Source: an uncultured Shewanella sp.
Lineage (GTDB): Bacteria; Pseudomonadota; Gammaproteobacteria; Enterobacterales; Shewanellaceae
Direction of reading: 5' to 3'
NCBI GenBank assembly: GCA_947503555.1
Contig: CANNEE010000017.1
Location: 1 to 64,000, forward strand
Length of the DNA stretch: 64,000 nucleotides
Shown in pieces: positions 1 to 9,847 of this stretch. The notes beneath the pieces are model-generated. The model saw only the letters and a list, made by a program, of their open reading frames with translations. It was not told the origin of the DNA and did not search any database. How positions within the stretch are numbered: position 1 is the first letter of the stretch; each line of letters starts with the position of its first letter. Position numbers and translations under genes: made by a program.

Positions 1-39
1 CGCCGGGGGTCGCGGGTTCGAGTCCCGTCCGCTCCGCCA
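1..39 (+). tRNA. tRNA-Asp, 3' part only
   Basis: The window opens inside a tRNA. What remains is the end of the anticodon stem, the variable loop, a T arm with GCGGG-TTCGAGT-CCCGT, the 3' acceptor strand CCGCTCC, the discriminator G and an encoded CCA. The implied 5' acceptor strand GGAGCGG and the GGGGGTCGCGGGTTCGAG segment match bacterial tRNA-Asp(GTC). The anticodon lies outside the window, so the identity rests on the acceptor and T-arm sequence. Confidence 0.85.
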
Positions 40-50
40 ACATTAAGAGA

Positions 51-78
51 AAGCCCAACCGAAAGGTTGGGCTTTTTC
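51..78 (+). terminator. Rho-independent terminator of the tRNA-Asp transcript
   Basis: A perfect 10-bp stem AAGCCCAACC / GGTTGGGCTT closes a GAAA tetraloop and runs into a T-rich tract. It starts 11 bases after the tRNA CCA end. Confidence 0.9.
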
Positions 79-254
79 GTTTCTGATATCCCTATTTAGC
101 TCCGTCTTGCTAGAAAATCGATTCACTTTGTCGCACTTAGAATAGTTATTCATATATCTATGGTGATATTGAACTTTATTGATAGTTTATTCATTTTTTC
201 TATTCGCAAAAACTAATGTTAACTTGCGCTAGTTAGCAGTATTAATAATCAGAT

Positions 255-283
255 CTGACCAGCATTTTAAAACTAGATATAAT
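255..283 (+). promoter_or_regulatory. Putative sigma-70 promoter of the ykgJ-like/nsrR pair
   Basis: A perfect -10 TATAAT at 278-283 lies 17 bp after CTGACC at 255-260 (4 of 6 to TTGACA). Transcription would start near 290, giving a leader of about 20 bases before the ATG at 310. Inferred from sequence only. Confidence 0.5.
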
Positions 284-309
284 AAGAATTGCTAACTAAG
301 GAATACTTA

Positions 310-564
310 ATGAATTGTCGCCTTGGCTGTGGAGCTTGCTGTATAGCGCCATCGATTACCAGTCCAATACCTGGAATGCCAAACGGGAAGCCTGCCGGAG
401 TACGTTGTATACAGCTCTCTGAAGACAACCTGTGTAAGATTTTTGAGCAGCCAGATAGGCCAGCATTATGTGATGCATTTAAAGCCACTGAGGATGTTTG
501 TGGGACATCCAATGATGAAGCTTTAAGGCTTATTTCTTTATTAGAGTCTGAAACTAGTGGTTAG
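310..564 (+). CDS. YkgJ-family cysteine-cluster (putative metal-chelating) protein
   Basis: This small 84-residue protein has eight cysteines: an N-terminal CX3CX2CC cluster (Cys3, 7, 10, 11) and Cys33, 42, 54 and 64. That pattern is typical of the YkgJ/CxxCxxCC family, which is thought to bind zinc or iron; its biochemical role is unknown. The ATG at 310 is preferred over an in-frame TTG at 289 because AAGGA lies about 8 bases before it and the TTG would fall at the predicted transcription start. The nsrR gene begins 11 bases after the stop, so the two are probably co-transcribed. Confidence 0.8.
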   Translation: MNCRLGCGACCIAPSITSPIPGMPNGKPAGVRCIQLSEDNLCKIFEQPDRPALCDAFKATEDVCGTSNDEALRLISLLESETSG

Positions 565-574
565 AAGGTGAATA

Positions 575-1030
575 ATGCAATTAACTCGATATACAGATTT
601 TGGTATTCGTACTCTTATGTATTTGGCAGTGCAGCCAGAAAGAGAGACCTTATTCCGCATCGCTGAAATTACAGAAGTCTTCGATTTATCCGCAAACCAC
701 GTTTCTAAAATTGTTCATCACTTGGGAAAACTTGGTTATCTAGAAACCATTAGAGGAAAGAGTGGTGGTTTCCGATTAGGTAAGCCAGCAACTGAAATCA
801 ACATAGGCCAGTTGGTTCGTGCCTTAGAGAATTCGCTAGCGCCAATTGATTGTAGCAAGCCTTATTGTCGCTTTATGCCTTCTTGCCAGTTGACTGGGGT
901 ATTAAGAGAGGCGGTCAATGCCTACTTAGCAGTACTAGATAAATACAGTTTGCAAGATATCGTAAGTAACAAGGATGACTTGTTAGAGCTTTTGCCTGAT
1001 ACGACTATCTCAGTCTTGCAGCTGAACTAG
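575..1030 (+). CDS. nsrR: Rrf2-family nitric-oxide-sensing repressor NsrR
   Basis: A 151-residue Rrf2 winged-helix regulator. It starts MQLTRYTDFG, very close to the E. coli NsrR N-terminus, and carries the three Fe-S cysteines Cys93, Cys98 and Cys104 in the NsrR spacing CX4CX5C. NsrR proteins hold a nitric-oxide-sensitive Fe-S cluster and repress NO-detoxification genes until the cluster is nitrosylated. The ykgJ-like gene sits just upstream in the same direction. The 3' end overlaps the convergent yibQ gene by 26 bases. No clear NsrR operator was recognised nearby, so autoregulation cannot be judged. Confidence 0.88.
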   Translation: MQLTRYTDFGIRTLMYLAVQPERETLFRIAEITEVFDLSANHVSKIVHHLGKLGYLETIRGKSGGFRLGKPATEINIGQLVRALENSLAPIDCSKPYCRFMPSCQLTGVLREAVNAYLAVLDKYSLQDIVSNKDDLLELLPDTTISVLQLN

Positions 1031-1766
1031 TCCCTTTTTGATTTGCTAATTTGATTGTGAGTAGTTGAGAGGTGGGTACTAGGCTGATCCCTTCTTCTGC
1101 GAGCCTAGGAAGGTTGTGCTTCAAAAACTTGATAGTTTCCGGATAAGGGTGGGCAATAGCCACTAACTCTCCCGTTCTGTGTGCTTGTTGAATCATGCGC
1201 TGAAATTGCTTTTCTAAAGCTGCCGGGCTGACATCGTTATCTAGAAACAGTTGGCGCCTTAATAAGGGAATACCTAAGTTATCGGCTGCTGCAGCGGCCT
1301 TTGAATAACGAGTTGTGAGGCTATCTACAAAGAAAGCCTGATCTTGTTTTAAGCTTTCCATCACCCATGTCATGGGATCTTGTAACTGCGTTAATAAGCT
1401 ACCCATATGGTTGTTAGCACCTTTAGCATAGGGAATACTTTGTAGTGCTAGCTTTACCGTACGTTTTACTTCGTATTCACTCATGGTGTTGGTTAAGCCA
1501 CCAGGTCCCAATTTTTTACCATTAAGTGCCTGCATTGGTAGGTGCAGCATAATTTCATGTCCCTTCTCGTGGGCAGATTTAGCAAGAGCTTCACCGAGTG
1601 GTGTAAAAGGAAGAACAGAGAAGGTGACGCTGTCAGGAAGGGTCAAGGCGTCCTCATCGGATTGACGATAACCAATATCGTCAATGATGATAGCGACTTG
1701 TGCGGCGTTTGCTGACCCTAAAAATAAAACCGTTAAAAAAATTATTAGTATTTTTGTTAAGCGCAA
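1005..1766 (-). CDS. yibQ: YibQ-type divergent polysaccharide deacetylase family protein
   Basis: A 253-residue secreted protein with an N-terminal signal peptide ending near SANA. The mature part begins VAIIIDDIGY, the typical opening of the divergent polysaccharide deacetylase (DUF610/YibQ) family, a NodB-related fold. Later pieces such as HLPMQ, GANNHMGS and AIAHPYP are also family-typical. A periplasmic carbohydrate-related role is likely; the substrate is unknown. It is the last gene of a leftward cluster after gpmI, envC and an S41 protease, 11 bases from the protease, the order seen in many gammaproteobacteria. Confidence 0.85.
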   Translation of the reverse strand: MRLTKILIIFLTVLFLGSANAAQVAIIIDDIGYRQSDEDALTLPDSVTFSVLPFTPLGEALAKSAHEKGHEIMLHLPMQALNGKKLGPGGLTNTMSEYEVKRTVKLALQSIPYAKGANNHMGSLLTQLQDPMTWVMESLKQDQAFFVDSLTTRYSKAAAAADNLGIPLLRRQLFLDNDVSPAALEKQFQRMIQQAHRTGELVAIAHPYPETIKFLKHNLPRLAEEGISLVPTSQLLTIKLANQKGTSSAARLR

Positions 1767-1777
1767 ATTGGTTTCTT

Positions 1778-2983
1778 TTAATTATTCGTTTCCATCCATG
1801 TGATCGCTGAATTAAGCAGCTTATCTTTAGCTAAATCATCATGGGGTGATGTGTTAGCGATTATAGGCATACTTTCCTGTCCGCTGACAAGCTCTGATAA
1901 CACTTTTATATCAGGCTCAATTCCCTTGCTATGAATGTCGACACCGTTAGGGGTGCTGTATTTAGCTATGGTGAGCTTAATAGCATTCATATGGTTCACG
2001 GTTGGTATTAAACTCTGTACTGTGCCTTTACCAAAACTGGTTTCACCAATTAGGGTTGCTCGGCCATTATCCTGAAGTGCTGCCGCTAACACTTCTGATG
2101 CGGATGCTGAGCCCTTATTGATTAGCACTGTCAGCGGAAGGTGAGAAAACATAGATTGGGGCGAAGCAAAGTAGTCCGAGTTTGAGTCGAAGAAGCGTCC
2201 TTCTGTGGAGACGATACGTCCTCTTGATAGAAATATATCTGCAATCTGAATTGCTTGATCTAGCAGCCCTCCAGGGTTATTGCGTAGATCGAGAATCAGG
2301 CCTCTAAGTGGCTGCTTTTGCCAAAGAGTTAATTGTTCAATTAAATCTTGCGTCGAGTCTTCTTGAAAGCTATCGAGCTTGATATAGCCTATTTGGTTAT
2401 CCAGCAATTTAGCTGTAACTGAGTTAACTGAGATAGTTGATGGCATCAAGGTGACTTCAAATATATCACCAGTCTGAGCCTGGGACATTTTAAGATTAAT
2501 AGATAAATTTAATAGGCTGTGACGTTTTATTTCGGCGAGTATATTGGCGAGGTTTTTTTCTGAAACTGGCTCATGGTTAAACTCTAAAATGGTGTCGCCA
2601 GGTTGAATGCCTGCATTCTTTGCTGGCGATCCTGCGAAGGGGGTCACGATAGTGATTTTATTGTCTTCGGTAGCGACTTCAAATCCAAAACCAAAGTACT
2701 CGCCTTTATTGGAGTCCTTTAGGTTAGTAAGGTCTTGATGGCTGAGGAAATTAGAGTAGGGGTCTAACTTATCGAATATTCCCCCGATAGCGGCTTGAAT
2801 AAGTTCTTCTTTAGTGACGTGATTGACATAGTAGGTTTCTATGGTGTCGATAATATCCAACAGCATAGGGTAGGTGTATTCATCTTCAAATCTGTGGGTA
2901 TTTTCTTTACTTGAGAGCGTAACAGATAACCCTAGAGCTAAGCCTAGCGCAATGCAGCCTAAATAGTGGGAGATTTTTGCCAT
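1778..2983 (-). CDS. S41-family C-terminal processing peptidase (CtpA/Prc-like)
   Basis: A 401-residue exported serine protease. It has an N-terminal hydrophobic export segment (about residues 5-24), a PDZ domain (around IVTPFAGSPAKNAGIQPGD) and the S41 catalytic core. The Ser-Lys dyad is visible: serine in GSASASE and lysine in FGKGTVQ. Such enzymes cut envelope proteins at their C termini, often in peptidoglycan-hydrolase control, which fits the position directly downstream of envC. About 30 bases separate it from envC, so one operon is likely. Confidence 0.88.
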   Translation of the reverse strand: MAKISHYLGCIALGLALGLSVTLSSKENTHRFEDEYTYPMLLDIIDTIETYYVNHVTKEELIQAAIGGIFDKLDPYSNFLSHQDLTNLKDSNKGEYFGFGFEVATEDNKITIVTPFAGSPAKNAGIQPGDTILEFNHEPVSEKNLANILAEIKRHSLLNLSINLKMSQAQTGDIFEVTLMPSTISVNSVTAKLLDNQIGYIKLDSFQEDSTQDLIEQLTLWQKQPLRGLILDLRNNPGGLLDQAIQIADIFLSRGRIVSTEGRFFDSNSDYFASPQSMFSHLPLTVLINKGSASASEVLAAALQDNGRATLIGETSFGKGTVQSLIPTVNHMNAIKLTIAKYSTPNGVDIHSKGIEPDIKVLSELVSGQESMPIIANTSPHDDLAKDKLLNSAITWMETNN

Positions 2984-3012
2984 AACCGCGCCCTATCAGT
3001 TTGGGCGCTGAA

Positions 3013-4161
3013 CTATCTTCTGCAATATTTTGCTGGATCGACAGCTTGGCCCTTGTGCCGTATCTCAAAGTATAGGCCAGGTTGGGTCTGACCACCGGAA
3101 AGTCCTACCAGTGCAATGGGCTCATTCTTTTGTACTGTGTCACCGCTGGCTTTTAATAGCGCTTGAGCATAGCCATAAAGACTCATATAGCCTTTACCAT
3201 GATCAATGACAAGCACCATACCAAAGCCTTTTAGCCAATCAGCAAAAATGACTTTACCTGGTGCAATGGCATGGATGTTTTGCCCTTCTGGCGCTGCAAG
3301 CGTAATCCCTTTCCATTTAATTTGCCCTCTACGAGTGCTGCCAAAGCTATTGCGTATGCGCCCTTTAGTCGGCCATTTCAATTTCTTTCTGAGTTTGGCC
3401 AATCCTGTCATATCAGGGTTGGCTTTAACTTCTTTGAGGGCTTGTTCTATTACACGAATGAGGCTGGCTTCTTCTATCTGAAGCTGCTCCAGCTGCTCGT
3501 TTTTACTTCTTAAGGTGCGCTGCAGCTGTAATTGAGTTTGCTGTCTTTGCGCTTTTTCTTTATTTAAGTTCTTTGCTTGAGACTCTTGCTCAATAACTAA
3601 TGCGTTTAACTGGGTTTGCTCTCTTGTGCGTTGTTGCTGAAGCGTGTCGAGTTCAGCTTGGGTTTGTTTTAATTGTTTAAGCGCTGCAATTCGAGCATTG
3701 TTGAGATATTGATAGTAAACCAACATACGTTCGACTTTAGATGGGTTCTGTTGGCTTAACAGCATTTTTGTGTAGTCATGGTTACCCGCTAAATAAGCGC
3801 TGGCAAGTTGTTTAGCAAGACTATCTTGTTGAGACTTTTTGAGTCTTTCTAATTGATTGGCTTTTTTTTCGAGCTCAGTAATTTTGCTTTTAACTTGTTT
3901 GAGTTGCTGCTTAGTTTGATTAATCTTTGCAGCAACTCTAGCGATAGCTTTTTCGTCTTGTTTTAATAGGGCTAAAAGCTGCTTTCTTTGTTTGCTGGTA
4001 TCGACTAGGGATTGCTGCTGCTGGCTAATTTGATTTTGAATGGCCTTTAATTGAGATTGCCTTTGTTTCAGGCTATTTCCTTCTTGAGCGGCAAAAGCAA
4101 AACTAGGATGCGCGAGTACACATATTAATACTGCTAATTGTATAAATAATCGAATGCGCAC
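3013..4161 (-). CDS. envC: Murein hydrolase activator EnvC (degenerate LytM/M23 domain)
   Basis: A 382-residue periplasmic protein. It has a signal peptide ending near AFA, a long glutamine- and lysine-rich coiled coil (about residues 30-245), and a C-terminal LytM/M23 domain. The usual active-site HxH is replaced: the strand reads SLYGYAQ where active enzymes have a histidine. This agrees with EnvC being a non-catalytic activator of division amidases (AmiA/AmiB) recruited by FtsEX. ftsEX are present elsewhere in the window (51572-53212). Confidence 0.88.
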   Translation of the reverse strand: MRIRLFIQLAVLICVLAHPSFAFAAQEGNSLKQRQSQLKAIQNQISQQQQSLVDTSKQRKQLLALLKQDEKAIARVAAKINQTKQQLKQVKSKITELEKKANQLERLKKSQQDSLAKQLASAYLAGNHDYTKMLLSQQNPSKVERMLVYYQYLNNARIAALKQLKQTQAELDTLQQQRTREQTQLNALVIEQESQAKNLNKEKAQRQQTQLQLQRTLRSKNEQLEQLQIEEASLIRVIEQALKEVKANPDMTGLAKLRKKLKWPTKGRIRNSFGSTRRGQIKWKGITLAAPEGQNIHAIAPGKVIFADWLKGFGMVLVIDHGKGYMSLYGYAQALLKASGDTVQKNEPIALVGLSGGQTQPGLYFEIRHKGQAVDPAKYCRR

Positions 4162-4246
4162 TATGAGTTTCTATCCTTGTTCAAGCTAAAGTCTGTTAAG
4201 CCAATTGATTCTATCATGGTTATTAGCAAGATTTTTGCAACAAATA

Positions 4247-4285
4247 AACAAAAAGGGTCGAAACTGTTAAGCAGCTTCGACCCTT
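4247..4285 (-). terminator. Rho-independent terminator after gpmI
   Basis: A 10-bp stem AAGGGTCGAA / TTCGACCCTT (4253-4262 with 4276-4285), read on the minus strand, is followed by a run of T. It lies 24 bases past the gpmI stop, between gpmI and envC, so envC may need read-through or its own promoter. Confidence 0.8.
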
Positions 4286-4308
4286 CAAATTGAACTCAGT
4301 ATTAAAAA

Positions 4309-5841
4309 TTAACCTTCAAGCTCAATAATAGGTTTACCTGTCATCTCTGCTGGAATCGCTTGGTCTTTTAGCTTTAGCATGGTTGGTGCTATATCACTGA
4401 GGCGGCCTCCTTCAGCGATTTTGGCTGGACGTCCAACATAAAGGAAAGGCACTAGCTCACTGGTGTGCGCTGTATGGGCTTGACCCGTTTCTGTATCTAC
4501 CATTTGCTCGGCGTTACCATGGTCTGCAGTGATGATGCATTCACCATTCACTTTCTGCAGTGCTTCAACGACACGACCTAGGCAGGTATCAACAGCTTCA
4601 CAAGCTTTCACAGCCGCTTCAAAGCTACCAGTATGACCAACCATGTCACCATTAGGATAGTTACAAATGATGTAGTCGTATTTGGTTGACTCAATCGCTT
4701 CGACTAACTTATCAGTTAACTCGGTTGAGCTCATTTCTGGCTGCAGATCGTATGTCGCCACTTTAGGCGAGTTGATTAAGATTCTGTCTTCACCAGCAAA
4801 TGGCTGCTCTTTACCACCGTTAAAGAAGAAGGTGACATGGGCATACTTCTCAGTTTCAGAAATACGTAGCTGAGTCTGGCCATTGTTCTGAATCACTTCA
4901 CCTAACGTATTGACGAGATCTGTCGATGGGAAAGCAATCGCAGTATCGATGTCAGCAGCATACTCAGTTAACATCACAAAGTTAATCTTAGGAGTAACAT
5001 TGCGCTCAAAACCATCGAAGTCAGCATTAACGAAGCTACGAGTGATTTGACGTGCACGGTCTGCTCTAAAGTTCATAAAGATTAGTGCATCGTTATCCTT
5101 TAGGCTGACTGTATCGCCTATGGTGCTTGCAGCGACGAATTCGTCATTCTCATCGCGGCTGTATGCGGCATTAAGAGCTTCAACGGCGCTATCATATTGA
5201 TATTGACCTTTACCTTCTGCGATTAACTCATAAGCTTGGCTAACACGTTCCCAGCGATTATCTCTGTCCATCGCATAATAGCGGCCAATCATAGAAGCGA
5301 CTTTACCTGCACCTAACTCGGCAAACATAGCATCAAAATGCTTTAGGCTGCCTTCAGCGCTACGTGGTGGAGTATCACGACCATCTAAGAAGGCATGAAG
5401 ATAAACTTTAGTGGCACCGCGCTTAACTGCCATACGGCACATAGCTTCGATATGCTCTTCATGGCTGTGAACACCACCTGGAGATAAAAGGCCCATGATG
5501 TGAACTGCACCATCGGCGGCTATGGCTTTATCTACAGCATCGGCAAGAGCTGGGTTGTCGTTGAATTCACCATCGGCAATAGATTTACTGATGCGAGTGA
5601 GTTCCTGATAAACAACACGACCTGAGCCTAAATTAATGTGGCCAACTTCAGAATTACCCATTTGGCCATCGGGCAAGCCTACATCATAGCCTGAGCCAGA
5701 AACTAAACCGTGGGGATATTGTGCATAAAGCTTATCGAGCACTGGAGTGTTTGCATGATGGACCGCATTTTTGTGCGTATCTTCACGGTGACCCCAGCCA
5801 TCTAGGATAAGTAATGCCAAAGGACGTTTACTTGTCGTCAT
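4309..5841 (-). CDS. gpmI: 2,3-bisphosphoglycerate-independent phosphoglycerate mutase
   Basis: A 510-residue cytosolic glycolytic enzyme that interconverts 3- and 2-phosphoglycerate using manganese. It belongs to the alkaline-phosphatase superfamily. The first metal aspartate lies in ILDGWG (Asp14), the phosphoserine in MGNSEVGH (Ser64), and the C-terminal metal motif ADHGNAEQM is present. Length matches the iPGM family. It is the first gene of the leftward envC cluster and carries its own terminator. Confidence 0.96.
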   Translation of the reverse strand: MTTSKRPLALLILDGWGHREDTHKNAVHHANTPVLDKLYAQYPHGLVSGSGYDVGLPDGQMGNSEVGHINLGSGRVVYQELTRISKSIADGEFNDNPALADAVDKAIAADGAVHIMGLLSPGGVHSHEEHIEAMCRMAVKRGATKVYLHAFLDGRDTPPRSAEGSLKHFDAMFAELGAGKVASMIGRYYAMDRDNRWERVSQAYELIAEGKGQYQYDSAVEALNAAYSRDENDEFVAASTIGDTVSLKDNDALIFMNFRADRARQITRSFVNADFDGFERNVTPKINFVMLTEYAADIDTAIAFPSTDLVNTLGEVIQNNGQTQLRISETEKYAHVTFFFNGGKEQPFAGEDRILINSPKVATYDLQPEMSSTELTDKLVEAIESTKYDYIICNYPNGDMVGHTGSFEAAVKACEAVDTCLGRVVEALQKVNGECIITADHGNAEQMVDTETGQAHTAHTSELVPFLYVGRPAKIAEGGRLSDIAPTMLKLKDQAIPAEMTGKPIIELEG

Positions 5842-6196
5842 GGTGGTACCTATAAAGTTTGAAAGAAATTGGTGAAAAAATTAATTGGTCAAATATTACT
5901 ACGATGTGGCGTGAGCATAAAGAAATTTACCGGGAGAATGTGCTTTATTTGGTAATAAAATTTCACCTTTTGCTGCACAATTGACCTTGAAATGACACTG
6001 TATCGAGGTAATACCGTTGATTAGCAACAATATTGACGGTTATTGCTAGGTTTAAGGGTGTGAACTCACAAAAGATAGCCAGAGATAACTTCGACTTGCT
6101 CACCGATCCCAGAGAACTTGCTGCAATCTCTTTAACCAATGGGTATACTCTGTGACCTTATTTGAATTATTGCGTTAACAGAGCGGCAAATTAACA
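5842..6196. other. Divergent intergenic region gpmI / yibN-like
   Basis: This 355-bp gap separates two divergently transcribed genes and must hold both promoters. It is AT-rich near gpmI. I see no convincing small gene, repeat or palindrome in it. Confidence 0.6.
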
Positions 6197-6631
6197 ATGC
6201 AAGAATATATTGAGTTTTTCCAAGAGCACCACATGCTCAGCCTGGCATGGATAGGTCTATTCATTGCGCTGATCTTCAGCGTGATTAAGTCTGGTATGTC
6301 AAAAGTGAAGAACATTCCTCATCAAGACGCTATTTTGTTGATGAACAAAGAAGAAGCGAAAGTGATCGATGTTCGCGCAAAAGAAGAGTTTAAGAAAGGC
6401 CATATTGTAGGGGCGGTTAACGTTCCTTTAGCTGATATTAAAAATAATCAGATCGCTAGCCTTGAAAAGTATAAAGCGAGACCCATTATATTGGTATGTA
6501 ATGCTGGCATGACTTCATCTCAAGCTGCTCAGCTTATGGTTAAACATGGCTTTGAAAACGTGAATAACCTTAAAGGTGGCATGGGCGACTGGCAGGCAGC
6601 TAATTTGCCTGTTAAGAAGAGCAAAAGATAA
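6197..6631 (+). CDS. Membrane-anchored rhodanese (YibN-like sulfurtransferase)
   Basis: A 144-residue protein with one N-terminal membrane helix (about residues 14-32) and a rhodanese domain. The domain shows VIDVRAKEEFKKGHI and an active-site loop with Cys101 in ILVCNAGMTS. It resembles E. coli YibN, a single-domain sulfurtransferase of unclear substrate. In E. coli grxC lies between yibN and secB; here a 264-bp non-coding gap takes that place. Confidence 0.85.
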   Translation: MQEYIEFFQEHHMLSLAWIGLFIALIFSVIKSGMSKVKNIPHQDAILLMNKEEAKVIDVRAKEEFKKGHIVGAVNVPLADIKNNQIASLEKYKARPIILVCNAGMTSSQAAQLMVKHGFENVNNLKGGMGDWQAANLPVKKSKR

Positions 6632-6895
6632 TTATGCCCATGGTAGACGTTGCTTTTGTAAGGCTTTTTTGATTAGAGTGTAGCCTTTCAATGATAACGT
6701 TGACCCAATATCAACCCATTTTACTTTGATTGAACGGGTTGAATAACTAACTTGGGATGGTCGCAGAGTTTTCACTCGGATTGATACTTAAGCTAAGGCT
6801 GCAGTTTCAACAGTATGAGTAATGACAGTGCAGCATAGCCCTGAATTTTAGGTTCTCGATGAGCCAACTAACATTTTGATAGGTAGGATTTTACA

Positions 6896-7378
6896 ATGGC
6901 TGAAGAAGTAGCAAACAACGAACAACAAGGTCCACAGTTCAACATTCAACGCGTTTACACTAAAGATGTTTCTTTTGAAACACCTAACAGCCCAGAAGTT
7001 TTCCAAAAAGAGTGGAACCCAGAGGTTAAACTAGACCTAGATACTCGTAGCAACAAGCTAGCTGACGACGTATACGAAGTTGTTCTTTCTTTAACTGTTA
7101 CTGCTAAGAATGGCGAAGAAACTGCTTTCCTATGTGAAGTACAGCAAGCTGGTATCTTCTCTATTGCAGGCCTAACAGAGCAACAACTTGCTCACTCTCT
7201 AGGTGCATACTGCCCTAACATCCTATTCCCATATGCTCGCGAAACTGTTGGTAGCCTAGTTAGCCGTGGTACTTTCCCACAACTAAACCTAGCTCCAGTT
7301 AACTTTGACGCACTATTTGCTCAGTACGTTCAGCAGCGTCAAGAAGGTGCTGAAGCGCCTGCAGAAGCAAACGCATAA
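6896..7378 (+). CDS. secB: Protein-export chaperone SecB
   Basis: A 160-residue cytosolic chaperone that keeps secretory preproteins unfolded and hands them to SecA. The sequence is collinear with SecB throughout, including [19 protein letters not shown] near the start and [20 protein letters not shown] near the end. AGGA lies about 10 bases before the ATG. It is 6 bases from gpsA, the usual secB-gpsA pairing. Confidence 0.97.
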   Translation: MAEEVANNEQQGPQFNIQRVYTKDVSFETPNSPEVFQKEWNPEVKLDLDTRSNKLADDVYEVVLSLTVTAKNGEETAFLCEVQQAGIFSIAGLTEQQLAHSLGAYCPNILFPYARETVGSLVSRGTFPQLNLAPVNFDALFAQYVQQRQEGAEAPAEANA

Positions 7379-7384
7379 TCGTCT

Positions 7385-8401
7385 ATGAACGACTCTGCCG
7401 ATATTACGGTATTAGGGGCGGGCTCTTATGGCACCGCCCTTGCCATCTCTTTAGCCAGTAACGGCCATAGAGTGCTAATGTGGGGCCATGAGGCTGACCA
7501 TATGGCGAGGCTTACCGAACAAAAATGTAATAACGAATTCCTTCCTGGAATCGACTTCCCCGATAGCCTTATTCCTGAAGCCGATCTTGCGACTGCCCTC
7601 GCGGCAAGCCGCAATGTATTGGTTGTCGTGCCTAGCCATGTATTTGGCTTAGTGCTTAATCAGGCTAAACCGCTCTTGCGTGATGATGCGCGAGTGGTGT
7701 GGGCGACTAAAGGGCTTGAGCCGGAAACTGGGCGCTTGCTTCAAGATGTTGCTAAAGACACCTTGGGCGATCAGTACCCACTTGCGGTGATCTCTGGGCC
7801 TACTTTTGCTAAAGAGCTGGCCGCTGGTTTACCGACCGCCATCTCTGTTGCTGGTACTCAGAGTGAGTTTACCCAAGATTTGGTTGAGTTATTACATAGT
7901 CCTAAGCGTCTACGTGTTTATGCCAACGATGACTTCATAGGTTTGCAGTTAGGTGGTGCGGTGAAAAATGTTATCGCCATTGGCGCTGGCATGTCTGACG
8001 GCATAGGCTTTGGCGCCAATGCTCGTACCGCACTGATTACTCGCGGGCTGGTGGAACTATCTCGTTTGGGGGAAGCTTTGGGTGCTCAGGGCTCGACCTT
8101 TATGGGAATGGCTGGGTTAGGTGACTTAGTACTTACCTGTACCGATAACCAGTCTCGTAACCGCAGATTTGGTCTTGCGCTTGGCAAGGGTAGTGATGTG
8201 GATACGGCCCAGGAAGAGATTGGTCAGGTGGTAGAAGGCTATCGTAATACCAAAGAAGTCTATACCTTAGCCAAGCGTCTCGGTGTCGAAATGCCTATCA
8301 CTGAGCAGATCTACCAAGTACTTTACCAAGGTAAGTCGCCAGTTGATGCATCAAAAGAGTTGTTAAGTAGAAAGAAAAAGTCTGAAACACCAACCCAATA
8401 G
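7385..8401 (+). CDS. gpsA: Glycerol-3-phosphate dehydrogenase [NAD(P)+]
   Basis: A 338-residue cytosolic enzyme that reduces dihydroxyacetone phosphate to sn-glycerol-3-phosphate, the backbone for phospholipids. The N-terminal Rossmann motif [12 protein letters not shown] is followed by family blocks [17 protein letters not shown] and GLGDLVLTC. It supplies the substrate of PlsB, encoded at 33125. It follows secB by 6 bases and is closed by a terminator at 8438. Confidence 0.97.
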   Translation: MNDSADITVLGAGSYGTALAISLASNGHRVLMWGHEADHMARLTEQKCNNEFLPGIDFPDSLIPEADLATALAASRNVLVVVPSHVFGLVLNQAKPLLRDDARVVWATKGLEPETGRLLQDVAKDTLGDQYPLAVISGPTFAKELAAGLPTAISVAGTQSEFTQDLVELLHSPKRLRVYANDDFIGLQLGGAVKNVIAIGAGMSDGIGFGANARTALITRGLVELSRLGEALGAQGSTFMGMAGLGDLVLTCTDNQSRNRRFGLALGKGSDVDTAQEEIGQVVEGYRNTKEVYTLAKRLGVEMPITEQIYQVLYQGKSPVDASKELLSRKKKSETPTQ

Positions 8402-8437
8402 CGTAAGCTTTGGGATAAAGGTGAGACAGAGATTAAA

Positions 8438-8463
8438 GGGTGCTAAAATAGCGCCCTTTTTTA
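8438..8463 (+). terminator. Rho-independent terminator after gpsA
   Basis: An 8-bp stem GGGTGCTA / TAGCGCCC (one G-T pair) with an AAA loop is followed by seven T. It closes the yibN-secB-gpsA block. Confidence 0.85.
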
Positions 8464-8539
8464 TTGCCTAATGCTTTCTTGGTAGCAAAAGGCGCAATCG
8501 TAAGATTGGTATAGCGTTAGTTTGTGGTGGAGCAGTAAC

Positions 8540-9724
8540 ATGAAACAACATGATGTGATCATTATAGGGGCGGGCGCGGCTGGGTTGATGTGTGCCTTAA
8601 CCGCAGGTTATCGCGGACGTGACGTGTTAGTGCTAGATAATGCTAAGCAGGCTGGTCGCAAGATATTGATTAGCGGTGGCGGGCGCTGCAATTTTACCAA
8701 TCAAGTCGTTGAGCCTAGAAACTTCATCTGTAATAACCCTCACTTTGTAAAGTCGGCACTAGCACGATACAAATCAATCGATTTTATAGAGTTTGTTGAG
8801 CGTCATGGAATAGAGTATCACGAGCGGGATCATGGCCAGTTGTTTTGTAATGATTCGGCTAAAGATATCGTCAACATGCTATTAACTGAATGTGAATGGG
8901 CTGGGGCTAATATTCAGTTGAGAACTGACATTTTGTCGATTAACTGCAATGAACAAGGTCAGTACCTATTAAGTACTTCTAAGGGAGATTATCAGTGTCA
9001 GTCATTGGTCATCGCTACAGGAGGACTATCTATGCCTAAGTTAGGCGCCTCACCCTATGGTTATCATATTGCGGAGCAATTCGGCCTTAAGGTGTTGCCA
9101 ACCCACGCAGGCTTAGTGCCTTTCACCTGGCATAGTGAGCAAAAGGCGAAGTTTGAACCTTTATCAGGTATAGCCGTTCCCAGTACTATTACCGCCAAAG
9201 ACGGCACTGAATTTAGTGAAGCTCTGCTTTTTACTCATAGAGGATTATCTGGCCCAGCGATATTGCAGATTTCTAACTATTGGAAGCCGGGTGAAGCTAT
9301 CTCTATTAACCTGCTGCCTAACCAAGATGTATCTAGCATGTTGGCTGAGGTGACAGCTAAACACCCTAAACAAAGCCTAAGAAATACGTTGAGTCAATGG
9401 CTGCCTAAACGGTTAGTTGAAGTTCTGTTTACCGAAGCCTTATTGAATAAGGCATTAAATCAGCTTATTCACTCCGAGGTTGATCAGCTGCTGGCAGATC
9501 TACACCAATGGCAAATTGTAATGAATGGCACCGAAGGTTACCGTACCGCAGAAGTCACCTTAGGTGGTGTGGATACAGATGAACTATCGTCAAAAACCAT
9601 GGAAGCGAAGAAGCAACCAGGCCTCTATTTCATCGGCGAAGTGATGGATGTGAGTGGCTGGCTTGGAGGCTTTAATTTTCAATGGGCGTGGAGTTCTGGC
9701 TATGCTGCTGGTGAGGTCGTTTAG
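8540..9724 (+). CDS. HI0933/YhiN-family FAD-dependent oxidoreductase
   Basis: A 394-residue flavoprotein. The N-terminal dinucleotide-binding motif VIIIGAGAAGLMC and the family signature GGGRCNFTN are clear, and the C-terminal end GGFNFQWAWSSGYAAG closes the FAD site as in this family. The reaction is unknown for most members. The ATG at 8540 is preferred to an in-frame TTG at 8522 because GGAG lies 8 bases upstream of it and the flavin motif then begins 5 residues in. It stands alone between a terminator and the methyltransferase-like gene 123 bases downstream. Confidence 0.88.
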   Translation: MKQHDVIIIGAGAAGLMCALTAGYRGRDVLVLDNAKQAGRKILISGGGRCNFTNQVVEPRNFICNNPHFVKSALARYKSIDFIEFVERHGIEYHERDHGQLFCNDSAKDIVNMLLTECEWAGANIQLRTDILSINCNEQGQYLLSTSKGDYQCQSLVIATGGLSMPKLGASPYGYHIAEQFGLKVLPTHAGLVPFTWHSEQKAKFEPLSGIAVPSTITAKDGTEFSEALLFTHRGLSGPAILQISNYWKPGEAISINLLPNQDVSSMLAEVTAKHPKQSLRNTLSQWLPKRLVEVLFTEALLNKALNQLIHSEVDQLLADLHQWQIVMNGTEGYRTAEVTLGGVDTDELSSKTMEAKKQPGLYFIGEVMDVSGWLGGFNFQWAWSSGYAAGEVV

Positions 9725-9847
9725 TTAAGCCTTCGCATAAATATCACTTTTAATGACTTCTTTGCTGCTGAAGTCATTGTCACTTGTACTTTGCGTTTCC
9801 TGTGATAACTTAATCAAAATATAAAGGTTAATAAGCATGGAAAGCTG

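Noticed and set aside
289-309. TTG start giving a 91-residue YkgJ-like protein
   Set aside because: It coincides with the predicted transcription start, and the ATG at 310 has a well-spaced ribosome site.
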